This document shows positions 22,653 through 32,207 of a DNA stretch of 64,000 bases, in pieces. Every line of letters starts with the position of its first letter. Positions within the stretch are counted from its first letter, which is position 1. The position numbers and the translations under genes were made by a program. The stretch spans positions 2,379,498 through 2,443,497 of the forward strand of contig RPFO01000015.1 in the NCBI GenBank assembly GCA_009746045.1, written 5' to 3'. A model generated the notes under the pieces. It did no database searches, was not told the origin of the DNA, and was given only the letters and a program-made list of their open reading frames with translations. Source of the stretch: Mesostigma viride (Eukaryota > Streptophyta > Mesostigmatophyceae > Mesostigmatales > Mesostigmataceae).

Positions 22653-25600
22653 ATGGTGGCCGCCGATCCAGTAAAGTGGGCCAAATTTCGTGCTGCCAAG
22701 GCGGTAGAGGAACAGCCTCTTAAGCATGTGCAAGCCGATTGTCGGCTGCGGACTCTTAGGGAAGTCGTCGCGACGCAATCGAAGGAGTGGTTGCTGGAGG
22801 GTGTAGCAAAGAAGGACCAAGATCAAGAACTGCTGAAGGATGTTTGTGCTCGGATCAAGGCGATTTGTTCTGAATTCTTACCTCTACTGGCCCAGGACGA
22901 GTTAAATGATGCAAAGGCCATGTACTCTGCAGCCGTTGCGGCGGAGAGCAGCAGGAAACTGAATGAAGTCCTAAACGGACCGACAGAGGCCACAACCACA
23001 GTGAAGTCTCTCCCCGATCCTCCTGCTTTGGCTGAGACTGAAGCGATAGTTGAAAGGGAGCTAGCGAGGCGTCTATACATCCGAAAGCACGAGGCGCAGC
23101 TAGCGGCAAAGAGATTGGCCAACAGAGTGGCTAAGGCTGAACAGCAACGTGCCCCGCTTGCCTGCGTAACCAACCAGCCCAAACAGGTAATTAAACAAAG
23201 AATACTCATGAACTGCCGTGTCTTGGTATGCATCCGTTGTGTATGACGTCGTGTTGTTCTTCCCTTCCTCCTTGGGGATGCAAATCATCTTATTGCTGCC
23301 CTGTTTTGAGAAATCTGTATGAGAAACGCTACAGCGCCTGGCAAGCCAAAAAAAAAATTTTCCCCTCGCGGGGGGCTCCGCTACGCCCGCCCAAAGGCGG
23401 CGGGCTCCGCTTTGCCTTTGCCGTTTTCCAGCGCCCCCCGCGAGGGGAAAATTTTTTTTTTGGCTTGCCAGGCACAGTTCTTGTCGTTGCACTCGGAGTG
23501 CAGTCAGCAATCTGTAGTGCAACCGTACTTTCTACTCGCCATCGATAGTTTTCTGATCGAGTGCATTATTATGTTCCTTCGGATGCTGTGCTTTGTTCTT
23601 CATGGTGAACACCACAGCTGGGCGTCCAAAAAGCAAAGAAAACTGCAACCGGCAAGTCGTCGTCAAAAGCCAAGCCTGCTGCAGTCACCGCCGGGACCAT
23701 GCAGCTGCCTGCCAGCCTCGAGGCTGAAAGGGCCGCCAAGATTGCAGCTTTGCAGGCCCAAATGCAGGCCCAAATCGACGCTATCAACGCGCAGTTCGAC
23801 CAGCAGATGAGCGCCGCTCCTTCAAAAGCTCTCGTGGCCATGCCACCACCACCCATGCCAGGCTGTCCATCTGCCCCCGTGGTGGCACGTAAGTTCCCTT
23901 TTTTTCCCCTTTGGTATACGGGCCTTACTGTTGCTTCATGGAAACTTACAACGTATCAATTTGCCTGTATTTACCCTTCAACTTTGTGCATTATTATCTT
24001 TATGAAGTCCCACACGTTTTTTTGTGTATATTGGTTTTCTTTGTGTTTCATTCAAGCTGACTTTTGACTTCTTTAATTGCATGTGTCTTTCCTTTTTCAT
24101 CCAGCCGTGGACCTGGCTGGCACAGTGACACCGGTGCTGGTGCCCATCCTGGCACCTGAACCAGGTCCAAATGTGAAGCCCCACTATTCGAAGAATTTAT
24201 CGCTTCTGCTCGCATGCGAGTCTCCATGTATCGATTCAAAGGCCCTGCCCCAGCCCACTCCGGGGGCTGCTGGTGATGAACCTGTGACGCTGTTTCCGGT
24301 GGTCAGCTCTACTTCGCCCGTGCAGCAGGCCATTCCCTGTAAGTAATATCAGATCACTTCCAATCTGGGTTGTTTTATTCTTGTCTCTTTTTGCATTGGC
24401 ATACCTGTATTTTACTTAGCAAGTATCTCAGTTTCTGCACTGACGATGCACTCTAATCTTCTTTTCGCTCAACCTTATTATGACCTTACTATGTTCGTTT
24501 GCCACCATAGCATACATAACCCCCATTCACCAGCAGCTTCCCCGTTTCCCACTTGTAAATGCATTCCCTGTTTGTTTTTATGATTCCAACAAAGTCTCTC
24601 TTTTGCAATTGATGTGTGCAGTGCCTTCGCAGGCTTCTTCAAAGAGGAAGGGCATGACACCAGCGCCAGTTTCCAAGGCCCGGCGCGGATCAACAGAGAC
24701 CAAGTCCCCATCTGCAACAAATGATCCAGTCCTGCCATCGCCGCAGCCTCTAGAAGAGAACATTGCCGTCCTTCCACAGCCGCAAACAGCACCTAAGACA
24801 CGTGCTCAGTGCCCACCACCTTCAGATCTGGGGTTGATGCACTACATCAAGCAGGTGCTCCCTCAGGCCACTGTGTTGCCTCTTCCAACAGAGGTGACAA
24901 CGACCACCGTACCGGTTGGCACCATCATAGCTCAAAAATGGTTGCTGAAGGCGCGCAAGCAGCTGAGATTGGGGGATGAGTTGGTGTGGGATGTAGGCCG
25001 CATTGCTATGGTCAAGCCACGGAACAAGTCCCCGTGGACGCTTGCGTTTCCTAACGGGGATGAGCCAGAATCAAGGTATTGCTTTGATCTGAGGAAATTG
25101 CACTACGGTGAGGAGGGTTCTGGCGAGCTCTCATGGGTGATGTTGGGCAATGTTACGGTGAACGACCTGCCTGGAAAGGCAGAAGAAACGAACACGAGTC
25201 AAGTGCCTTCCCCCCGGATGTGCCAGCCCCACTGCCACCCTCCACGGCCGTGCCAGCCCCTCCGGCCCCACTGCTGCCACCCTCCACGGCCGTGCCAGCC
25301 CCTCCGGCCCCACTGCCACCCTCCACGGCCGTGCCAGCCCCTCCGGCCCCACTGCCACCCTCCACGGCCGTGCCAGCCCCTCCGGCCCCACTGCCACTCT
25401 CCACGGCCGTGCCAGCCCCTCCGGCCCCACTGCTGCCACCCTCCACGGCCGTGCCAGCCCCTCCGGCCCCACTGCCACCCTCCACGGCCGTGCCAGCCCC
25501 TTCGGCCCCACTGCCACCCTCCACGGCCGTGCCAGCCCCTCCGGCCCCACTGCCACCCTTCACGGGAGGACCAGAGTCATCGGTGGAATCCGTGCTTGCC

Positions 25601-25966
25601 AACATGATGTTGCAGTTGAAAAAAATGCAAGAGGAGCTCGCTGAGAAGAACGCCATCATCAACAAACAAGCGGAGAGATCTGCACCGACAGAATCCTGCT
25701 CAAGCCTACCAATCCCATGTGTAAGTTCCGCAGCTCCTCAGATACGGAAATGTTACCATCTTTATAATTGTTGATGAGTTTGCATTGCGGTTTTGTTGTG
25801 TATTCTTTTTCTGACTACTTGCGCAACCCAATGGTCCAAACTCTCTGCTGTTTGCGTGCAGGAAAATACCCCGGACAGCGCGGCACAAGCAAAACACTGC
25901 GAGCTGCTGAATGGCCAGAAGGCAGAAGGCATGGCATCAAACCGAGTCCAGCCAGTTTTGGAATAG
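22653..25966 (+). CDS. CACTA second gene, five exons, function unknown (TNPA-position)
   Basis: Exons are 22653-23186, 23618-23888, 24105-24338, 24622-25720 and 25862-25963 plus a TAG stop. All introns are GT-AG with donors GTAATT or GTAAGT, and the phases agree (0, 1, 1, 0). The product is about 710 residues. Exon 1 is charged and helical (WAKFRAAKAVEEQ, RLANRVAKAEQQ). Exon 2 has a Gln/Ala coiled coil (AALQAQMQAQIDAINAQFD). Exon 4 has a block, GTIIAQKWLLKARKQLRLGD, then a Pro-rich repeat and a short coiled coil (LQLKKMQEELAEKNAIINKQ). One missing base in the C run at about 25210-25215 shifts the frame before the Pro repeats. Position and coiled coils suggest a TNPA-like accessory DNA-binding protein, but I recognise no domain. 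Confidence 0.65.
23336..23473. repeat. Foldback element inside intron 1 of the CACTA second gene
   Basis: A 138-bp inverted repeat with arms of about 41 bases (GCCTGGCAAGCC, an A run, TTTTCCCCTCGCGGGGGGC and the reverse). Flanks ACAGC and ACAGT may be an imperfect target duplication. It looks like a miniature inverted-repeat element. Confidence 0.75.
25222..25560 (+). repeat. 39-bp coding minisatellite (Pro-rich repeat)
   Basis: About eight tandem copies of a 39-bp unit (two are 42 bp) encoding PPSTAVPAPPAPL. It is inside exon 4 of the CACTA second gene. All three forward frames stay open over much of it, so neighbouring frames give spurious Cys/His-rich ORFs. Confidence 0.9.
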
Positions 25967-26509
25967 CTGTAAGTTTTCACGATCAGGGTGCACAGGATTC
26001 CATTTTTTTGCACTACAAAGCGATTTTTTTGTCTCGTGTACGAGCGTGATTTTTTACTGTCTCGTCATTTTGGATTTGGTGTACATTTGCACATCCTGCA
26101 GCCTTTCTGATTCTGGCCCTGCCTTGCTGCTTTGTCCTTCTTAATTGTGCTCCTACGTGCAGGATGACGTAGAACGAAACATGCGGACTCTGAACAGTAT
26201 GGGAGAGGCATGAGAACTCTTCTCGTGAAGAATTGTGTGAAGATGTACACAAACTTCCCTGATTCCAAGAATGAATCAGTTTTTCCCTTTCAGCAAGACA
26301 TGACTACGAATGTCAGTTGACAGCATGTTTGTTGTGGATGATGTATGCAAGCTGTAACATGATATTTATCAATGTAATAAATGCACTGATTGTGAGTCGT
26401 GCCCCTGTTGTAATCATCTTGCATTGTCGTATTTCTGTCGGTCCCTGATAACACCATTGTTTTGTCCCAGAATGGCTGGAGAATTCGCCTGTGCATGTTC
26501 TTGATTTTC

Positions 26510-26889
26510 TTGAGATTCTACACGTTTTTTTGTCCTGAGATTGTCCTGAGAATTTCTTGAGATTCGACTCGTTTTTTTTGTCCTGAGATTGTCCTGAGAT
26601 TTTGTCCTGAGATTGTCCTGAGATTTTGTCCTGAGATTTTCACTACAAAGTCAAAATCTCAAGACCTGAGTTTTTCACCAGAATCTCAGGACCCGAGGTG
26701 TGCACTTACCAGATTTTGTGAAGACGAAATATCAGGATTATCTCAGGACAATCTCAGGAAAACTCAGGATTAATCTCAGGACAATCTCAAGATATTCTCA
26801 GGACATCTCAGGATTTCTCAGGATTTCTCAAGATTTGTCAAAAAAAAACTCAGGAGAATCTCAAGAGATCTCAGGACGAATTTTTTCCG
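26510..26889. repeat. Subterminal repeats of the CACTA right end
   Basis: Dense copies of TCCTGAGATTGTCCTGAGA (26530-26640) and then of the reverse form TCTCAGGACAATCTCAGGA (26730-26880), in both orientations. Short subterminal repeats next to the inverted ends are the normal binding region for CACTA TNPA-type proteins. They stop just before ACTTCCTAGTG at 26890. Confidence 0.8.
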
Positions 26890-26900
26890 ACTTCCTAGTG
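26890..26900 (-). repeat. Right terminal inverted repeat of CACTA
   Basis: ACTTCCTAGTG, the reverse complement of 3467-3477. Element C resumes at 26901 with TGGTAGGAGTGACATTCC. Confidence 0.85.
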
Positions 26901-27050
26901 TGGTAGGAGTGACATTCCACACCAACTCCTGTCCAGGAGGGTGTACCTAACCCTGAAGGACCAGTTGTCAACCAGAAAGCACCAGTCACCACTTGGCACT
27001 TTGGTCAAACAACCCACCGGGGACACCCAAGCTGAAGCAAGGCCTGGTCT

Positions 27051-30000
27051 CTATGGCCGCCCGTACAAGGGGTCCATGAGCCCACGGAGCAGGGGGTACT
27101 GCCGCTCCGCCTTCTCCTCCAGCTTGGTGAGGGCATCTGCAGGGTTATCCACACCAGGCACATGTTCAATGTGAGCTAGGTAGGACATCTCCTTGAGCAA
27201 CAAGTAGTCAAGGTCCCTGCTCCTGGCTAGCTGCCTGTGCACAAATTGCACCATGCCCATGCTATCAGTCCTCACCAGTGTGTGCAGCTGCAACCTACAG
27301 GAAGCCACTTGACAGAGTTGGTAGAAGAGCTCCCTCAAGTAAAGAGCAGTATGCAGCCCTTCACAGATTGCCCTGCACTCAGCAATATCACTGCTGGGTG
27401 TAACCCTGTTCTGCAACCGACTGTACCAGGTAACAAGTGAGGTGTGATCTTGCTCCAGGGTGACTAATGCTGCTGCCCTGCCCCTGACTTCTGTGACCTT
27501 CCTATTGTCCATAGAACTGTCCACATAAAGGATCATGTCAAGGGGCTTGTACAAATCCACAGGACCCAGTATAAGAGGGGGAGACATCATGACAGCCTGC
27601 ACCACACTCTCAGCACCCACCTCAACCAGCTGGGAATCAGTGAGTCGACTCAAAACCAGCAGGTCAGGGGCACATATGCTTGCAAGCCATGCCAGCATGC
27701 CCCTGATGGTAGCACACCTAGCCTGCGTGATGGGCTCCTGCAATGCATCTACAATCTGCTGTGGGTAGTCCTTACCACCCTCCATCCTGATGAACCACGA
27801 GCCCTTGGCTTGGAACAACGTAGCCTGCATGCCACAGAAGACCATAGGCTCATTCTCCACCATGTGCTGTATCTTACCCAGCTCAAACCGCTTCTGGATC
27901 TTGGCCAAAACAGCCTCAACCCAGTCTGGTGGACCTATGAGATGCAGGTCATCACCATGCAGTGAGGCAAAGACAGGAAGGCCATTGTGGGACCCTTGGA
28001 ACAAACAGGGATCCACTGGAGACACAGAAAACCCACAAGTATTCTTCAAGAATTTCTCTAGGCTCTTTCTCCAGATAATGGGACTGGACCTGAGACCTTC
28101 CAACCCTTTCAGAATTCTCAGGTACCTGGCCTTTATCTCTGCTCTCCATACAGCAGGTACAGTCACAAAGAAAGGAGGGATATCTCTCCAAGTCTGCCTA
28201 GCCTGATCTTGGTCACCCTTGAGAAAAGCCCTCTTGAAATCAATCAACACAGAGCTATAGGGCACACCCTTGACCAGAAAAGACAGAAATATACACAGCA
28301 GAATCCTCCACGTGTCATGCAGCATCCCTGGAGTATAGAGCTCCTCATCTAACAACTGGCCAGTGCCATGATACTCGGTTACAACTGGTCTGACATGTGG
28401 CACCTGGACACCATCTACCTCCTTGAGCTTGAGGACAAACATCAATCTGAGCAGCTGGTGAACTTCTGGCAGCTCATCCACAGGCTCTGCACAGTTGGAA
28501 ACTATCCACTCATGCCCAGAAGCAACAAAGCCAAGAGTCCATGCCTTAGCCATCTTGGGGCTCTGCATCATCTCGACTAGCTGGCGCCAGGGAATAGGAC
28601 TGTGAGCAGCTATCTGGTACCTGTTTACCCCTAACTGCCGTGGATCAAAGGTGGTTGGGATGATCAACAGGTCCTCAGCTATGGGCTCCTGTCCTTGAGG
28701 ACCCTCAGCTGGCTGACTCTTAACAGCCTTCACCGCCACTGCAAGACCCTGGGAATAGTGATATCTTTCAAGGGGGAGGCTGCCCCTGCCTTCTAGTGCC
28801 AACTCATCAGAGGTCAAAGTAACCCCTGGCATGCACAAGAAGTTCTGACCCAGAATGGCAGGCCCCTGATAGCCCTCTACCACACAGAATGTGGTGGGCA
28901 CCCCTAAGATAGGCACACTCACTTCCCCAAGGATCTTCATGGACACCTTTCCTGAGAAATCAGACACAGCAAGGCAACTGGGATGGGATATCTGTAAGCC
29001 TACAGCATCCTCTTCCCTGATGACAGACACCTGTGAGTTGGTATCTACCTCCATTGTAGCTGCCCAGCACGACCCCCACCCCGTGAGCTTGGATACCTTG
29101 GGATCATGTTTGCTGCGCATGAGTGCTCGGATGACGTCCGCCATGAGAGGCCCCCGGGCCTTAGGTGGCTGCCCCGTCCCCTCTGGCCTTGTGACAGTTG
29201 CTTCAGCAGCCTCCTCCTGCTCGTCATCTTCCAGCAGGGACAGACCATCATCCACCACCAGAGGATTGTTAGCTGCTGCTGCCTGGCTCTGGCCTGGCTC
29301 CTCAACCCAGCTGGGAGGGCCTGGCCCGTCTGCAGGCCAGATTGCATGTGGCCTTCTCTCCTTGACATGAGCCCAGGACAACCTGTACACGTGCCTTGGA
29401 TCCTTTTCCAAAGCCACCAGGCAAGATCTGTTAGCTTCTTCCACACGAGTGACAACCCCATCTTGCCACTTCCCCCGCTTGCCTGGAATAGATGGTTCCT
29501 TCCACATCCTGACCTTCAGCCCCACCTGAGGTCTCAGCACATTCCAGTTCTTGTCCTTACGTCTCAGCTGGGCAAACAGCCTGTCTGCCTTTCTAAGACT
29601 GGCCTGCACCACATTCTCAGGTAGTAAGCTATACTGCAGGGCCAGGGGAGAGACAGCCACACCATCAAAGTAATAATTAACCCTGTGGTTCAGCTGCTCT
29701 TCTATCCCCTTACACCAGGCTGCCCTCTCTAAGGCAGATGCCACAAGTGGCACTGACTCTGCTGCTAGCACCACTGTCTTCACCTCACGTATGGATCTCT
29801 CTACCGCCCCTTGCTGCCCATGACTCTCCCTGGGGACTACTACCAGCTTACAAGGCAGCTGGTCCTGATGCTTGAGCAAACAGTCAAACTGCAAGTCTGC
29901 CTGCACACTCTTGCACACCCCAAAGCCTGGGACCAGGGCCTTCATACCCAACAACAAGTGATGCTCCTGCATACCAGGCAGAATGCCTATCAGTCTATAT

Positions 30001-30623
30001 CTACTGAACCTGTCCACCCCCACTAATATATACAAGCCCCTGATATGCTGGATATCCATCTGGATGTCGCCACGCTCTCTAGCAGGCTCCCTAGCATGGG
30101 ACTGGGGTGGGTGAACAGCATTCTCCTGGCAACCACAGTTCTCAGCAGCAGCCTGGCATGCCTCCCACAAAGGCTCCCTACCTAACTTCCAAGCAAACAT
30201 TGCTGCCTGCCCAGAATGTCCAAACATGTGATGTAACCTATGGCCAGCCTCAGCATAGCTCAGCACTCTCTCAGTACTGACCTGGCGAGACGTCTGAACC
30301 GTGTGTGGGGACACATGATCCACTCCTGAGGTTCCAGGGCTTCCCTGCAGGCCATCCTGACGCCCCAAGTCAGGCCCTGCACCCTGGACCGCTCCAGGCC
30401 CTTCCAGCAAGGTCCCTTGGCCCTCCAGGCCAGCACCTGCTGGAGACCCACCACCTGCATGAGGCATAGGGAATTCAGCTGCAGCATTGTTATTGCAACC
30501 CAGTGGAAGAACAACATCCTTACACCCTTGGTGTTGCACAAGGGGCACACCCCCGTCCTTATGTACATCCAGCACACCTTCCCCAAGGGGTGATTGACTA
30601 TTTACAGGGGATGATGTAGCTAG
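27051..30623 (-). CDS. pol: Element C pol: integrase, aspartic protease, RT, RNase H (intact)
   Basis: Open frame of about 1190 codons, entered from gag through UGA-CUA; the first Met is at 30575. Positions below are from that Met. Integrase (about 115-370) has HHMFGH with a CxC instead of CxxC zinc pair, then catalytic D near 173 (GDIQMDIQ), D near 227 (VQADLQF) and E near 258 (GAVERSIRE). The aspartic protease (about 505-585) has VDTNSQVSVI and ILGQNFL, so it lies after the integrase. RT (about 690-935) has DFKRAFLKGD, LRSSPIIW and HGDD in place of YVDD. RNase H (about 1010-1150) has VDSSMD, AECRAI, TDSMG and NPADALTK. Ordinary Copia order is protease-integrase-RT-RNase H. Confidence 0.9.
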   Translation of the reverse strand, partial: LATSSPVNSQSPLGEGVLDVHKDGGVPLVQHQGCKDVVLPLGCNNNAAAEFPMPHAGGGSPAGAGLEGQGTLLEGPGAVQGAGPDLGRQDGLQGSPGTSGVDHVSPHTVQTSRQVSTERVLSYAEAGHRLHHMFGHSGQAAMFAWKLGREPLWEACQAAAENCGCQENAVHPPQSHAREPARERGDIQMDIQHIRGLYILVGVDRFSRYRLIGILPGMQEHHLLLGMKALVPGFGVCKSVQADLQFDCLLKHQDQLPCKLVVVPRESHGQQGAVERSIREVKTVVLAAESVPLVASALERAAWCKGIEEQLNHRVNYYFDGVAVSPLALQYSLLPENVVQASLRKADRLFAQLRRKDKNWNVLRPQVGLKVRMWKEPSIPGKRGKWQDGVVTRVEEANRSCLVALEKDPRHVYRLSWAHVKERRPHAIWPADGPGPPSWVEEPGQSQAAAANNPLVVDDGLSLLEDDEQEEAAEATVTRPEGTGQPPKARGPLMADVIRALMRSKHDPKVSKLTGWGSCWAATMEVDTNSQVSVIREEDAVGLQISHPSCLAVSDFSGKVSMKILGEVSVPILGVPTTFCVVEGYQGPAILGQNFLCMPGVTLTSDELALEGRGSLPLERYHYSQGLAVAVKAVKSQPAEGPQGQEPIAEDLLIIPTTFDPRQLGVNRYQIAAHSPIPWRQLVEMMQSPKMAKAWTLGFVASGHEWIVSNCAEPVDELPEVHQLLRLMFVLKLKEVDGVQVPHVRPVVTEYHGTGQLLDEELYTPGMLHDTWRILLCIFLSFLVKGVPYSSVLIDFKRAFLKGDQDQARQTWRDIPPFFVTVPAVWRAEIKARYLRILKGLEGLRSSPIIWRKSLEKFLKNTCGFSVSPVDPCLFQGSHNGLPVFASLHGDDLHLIGPPDWVEAVLAKIQKRFELGKIQHMVENEPMVFCGMQATLFQAKGSWFIRMEGGKDYPQQIVDALQEPITQARCATIRGMLAWLASICAPDLLVLSRLTDSQLVEVGAESVVQAVMMSPPLILGPVDLYKPLDMILYVDSSMDNRKVTEVRGRAAALVTLEQDHTSLVTWYSRLQNRVTPSSDIAECRAICEGLHTALYLRELFYQLCQVASCRLQLHTLVRTDSMGMVQFVHRQLARSRDLDYLLLKEMSYLAHIEHVPGVDNPADALTKLEEKAERQYPLLRGLMDPLYGRP

Positions 30624-30626
30624 TCA
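30621..30626 (-). promoter_or_regulatory. Gag-pol junction UGA-CUA, probable stop readthrough site (element C)
   Basis: Gag ends CAG CAG TGA and the next codons CTA GCT ACA TCA open directly into pol in the same frame, with no stop for about 1190 codons. The context UGA-CUA is conserved with element A. Confidence 0.7.
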
Positions 30627-31430
30627 CTGCTGCCCAGACTGGCCCCCTGCTCCAGCAGGCTTGGCCTTCCTGTCAGGGCACTCACGACGCCAGTGACCTT
30701 CCTTGCCACACACAAAGCATGCTCCACCCTTCTTTCCAGACCCAGCTCCACCCTTGCCAGGCTTCCCCTGGCCTCCCTGAGACTGCCCACCCTGCTTGCC
30801 CTTCACAGCCACCCTAGTCTTTTCTCGCACACGTTCAGAGGAATCTCGGTTGCATGTTGAGGAATGAAAGACCTGCACTAGATTCACGGTGGGGTCCACA
30901 GAGAGCACCACCAGCTCCATGTCCTCAAGCCATTTATCTAGTGCTTCCTGCGCTAATGGTGGACAGAGAGGCTTTTGGCCATTCATGACTGTCACGGCGC
31001 TCATGTGAGGCCTCGACCCCGGTAACGCCCTAACTGTCTCAGCCACAGGGGGCGTCACAGCAGCGACACCAGCCACAGCGGGCGTCACAGTTACGACACC
31101 ACTTGGGCCAGCAGGGTTGGGGGAGGGCACGTCTACATGACGACGCTTACCATTATCGTCAGAGGACAAGTCCCTCTTACGTTTCTCCAGCGTTGGCTGT
31201 CCGCCAGCCACCAGCACAGCATCTGAAGGCCACTCCGCCCGCGCCCGCTTGGCCTCCTCCATCGCCTCCTCATGTTTGCGCTTGCCTCCCGGCCTCTTGC
31301 TCCCGTCACCGTTGCTAGCAGGGATCGCTTCCCCCGCCATGGGCTCCTTCTCCTTTCGCACTACCTGGCCCGTCTCTGCAGGCCTCTCCTCCTCGCCTTT
31401 GTCGCCGTCGCCGGCCTTCCCACGAGGCAT
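30624..31430 (-). pseudogene. gag: Element C gag with central deletion
   Basis: An open frame of 268 residues starting MPRGKAGDGDKGEE. The N-terminal region and the core block ALDKWLEDMELVV are present. From AVKGK it then jumps to KQGGQSQGG, losing about 197 residues present in element A (roughly the span 7362-7952 there). The CCHC knuckle remains. DNA to the left of 30800 is almost identical to A and B, but DNA to the right is clearly more diverged, so the copy may be a recombinant. The deletion removes most of the capsid core, so the protein is probably not functional alone. Confidence 0.8.
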
Positions 31431-31491
31431 TATAATATGTACAAAGCGACACTGCAACACGCAAGGGTAATATGCAAAAGAAGACAGGAAT

Positions 31492-32207
31492 TCAAGCGTC
31501 GGGCAGCTCCTCTGCCTCGCGCTCTGCCTCAGCGGCGGCTTCTCTTTCCCGCTCTTCAGCAGTGGCAGCCACCGGCGTCCTCACCCGAGGAATAGCTCGC
31601 ACCTCCTCCTCAGAATAAGGTCCAAGAAGGCGACTGACGGGCCTCCCGTCTGTGGTTTGGTCAAACGGTACACGCCTCTCGTTAGGGCGCCTGCCCCACA
31701 CCACGTTACGCACCCAGCGTCCTCCCCCACCTCGTCGCTCGTTGTATGCCCCAGTGCCGTAAGTGCTGTAGTCGTGCAACGGCTCCGGCGGGACGTGATA
31801 ATCTGCACGTTGCCGCTCGGAGAACCCTGCTGCAGAACCGTCTCCCTCGTCCAACTGCTGGGACGAGCGTGCAATAACACCCGACGGGCGGTCAACGAAC
31901 TCGTCGTGCACTGCCTGCGGAGACAGGTCCCAACCTGTGACGATTTCCACCGACGGACCGTATGCACCGGGGGCTCCAACAACACGAGGAGTGTCTAATG
32001 TTGACCAGATGCCGGCTGGACGCGTGGTGATAAGCCACCGATCTGCGTGGCCTCGCGACTCTTGAAGCAAAATGTTAACGAGGTGCTCACAGGTTTGAGC
32101 AACTACTTCTTGCGAGGACCAGGGGCTGTCCTGCTCACGCACCTGCGCGTCACGCACGAGGTGTGAAGCGTTCGTTCCTTCACCGAGGGAACTTGTTGCG
32201 ACCCAAT
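31492..32207 (-). pseudogene. Element C ORF1, C-terminal part (split by YR element)
   Basis: Continues the ORF1 that starts at 37962. It reads WVATSSLGEG, QTCEHLVNILLQESRG and ITTRPAGIWSTLDT, then VDRPSGVIARSSQQLDEGDG and VSRLLGPYSEEEVRAIPRV, and ends in an acidic Glu/Ala helix (EEREREAAAEAEREAEELPDA). This is the only copy of ORF1 without other frame breaks, so it sets the reference of about 380 residues after removal of the YR insert. Function is unknown. Confidence 0.75.

Larger units (their letters stand above)
3467..26900. mobile_element. CACTA (EnSpm-like) DNA transposon, interrupted by elements A and B
   Basis: The ends are an 11-bp inverted repeat, CACTAGGAAGT (3467-3477) and ACTTCCTAGTG (26890-26900). 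The flanks are element C sequence (CAGCTG | ... | TGGTAGG) where uninterrupted element B reads CAGCTGGTAGG, so the duplication is TG, or at most 2-3 bp. Its own DNA is 3467-3477, 10438-11100 and 19743-26900; the rest is nested retroelements. It carries a minus-strand transposase gene with Transposase_21-like and DUF4218-like parts, a divergent plus-strand multi-exon gene, and subterminal repeats near the right end. The left arm after base 11 is missing, apparently deleted together with the 3' end of element A, so this copy cannot be autonomous. Confidence 0.85.

Noticed and set aside
24480-25607. Cys/His/Pro-rich C-terminus (CQPLRPHCHPPRP) as a metal-binding domain
   Set aside because: It is the wrong frame of the 39-bp minisatellite; the frame coding PPSTAVPAPPAPL leads into a coiled coil and a good splice donor.
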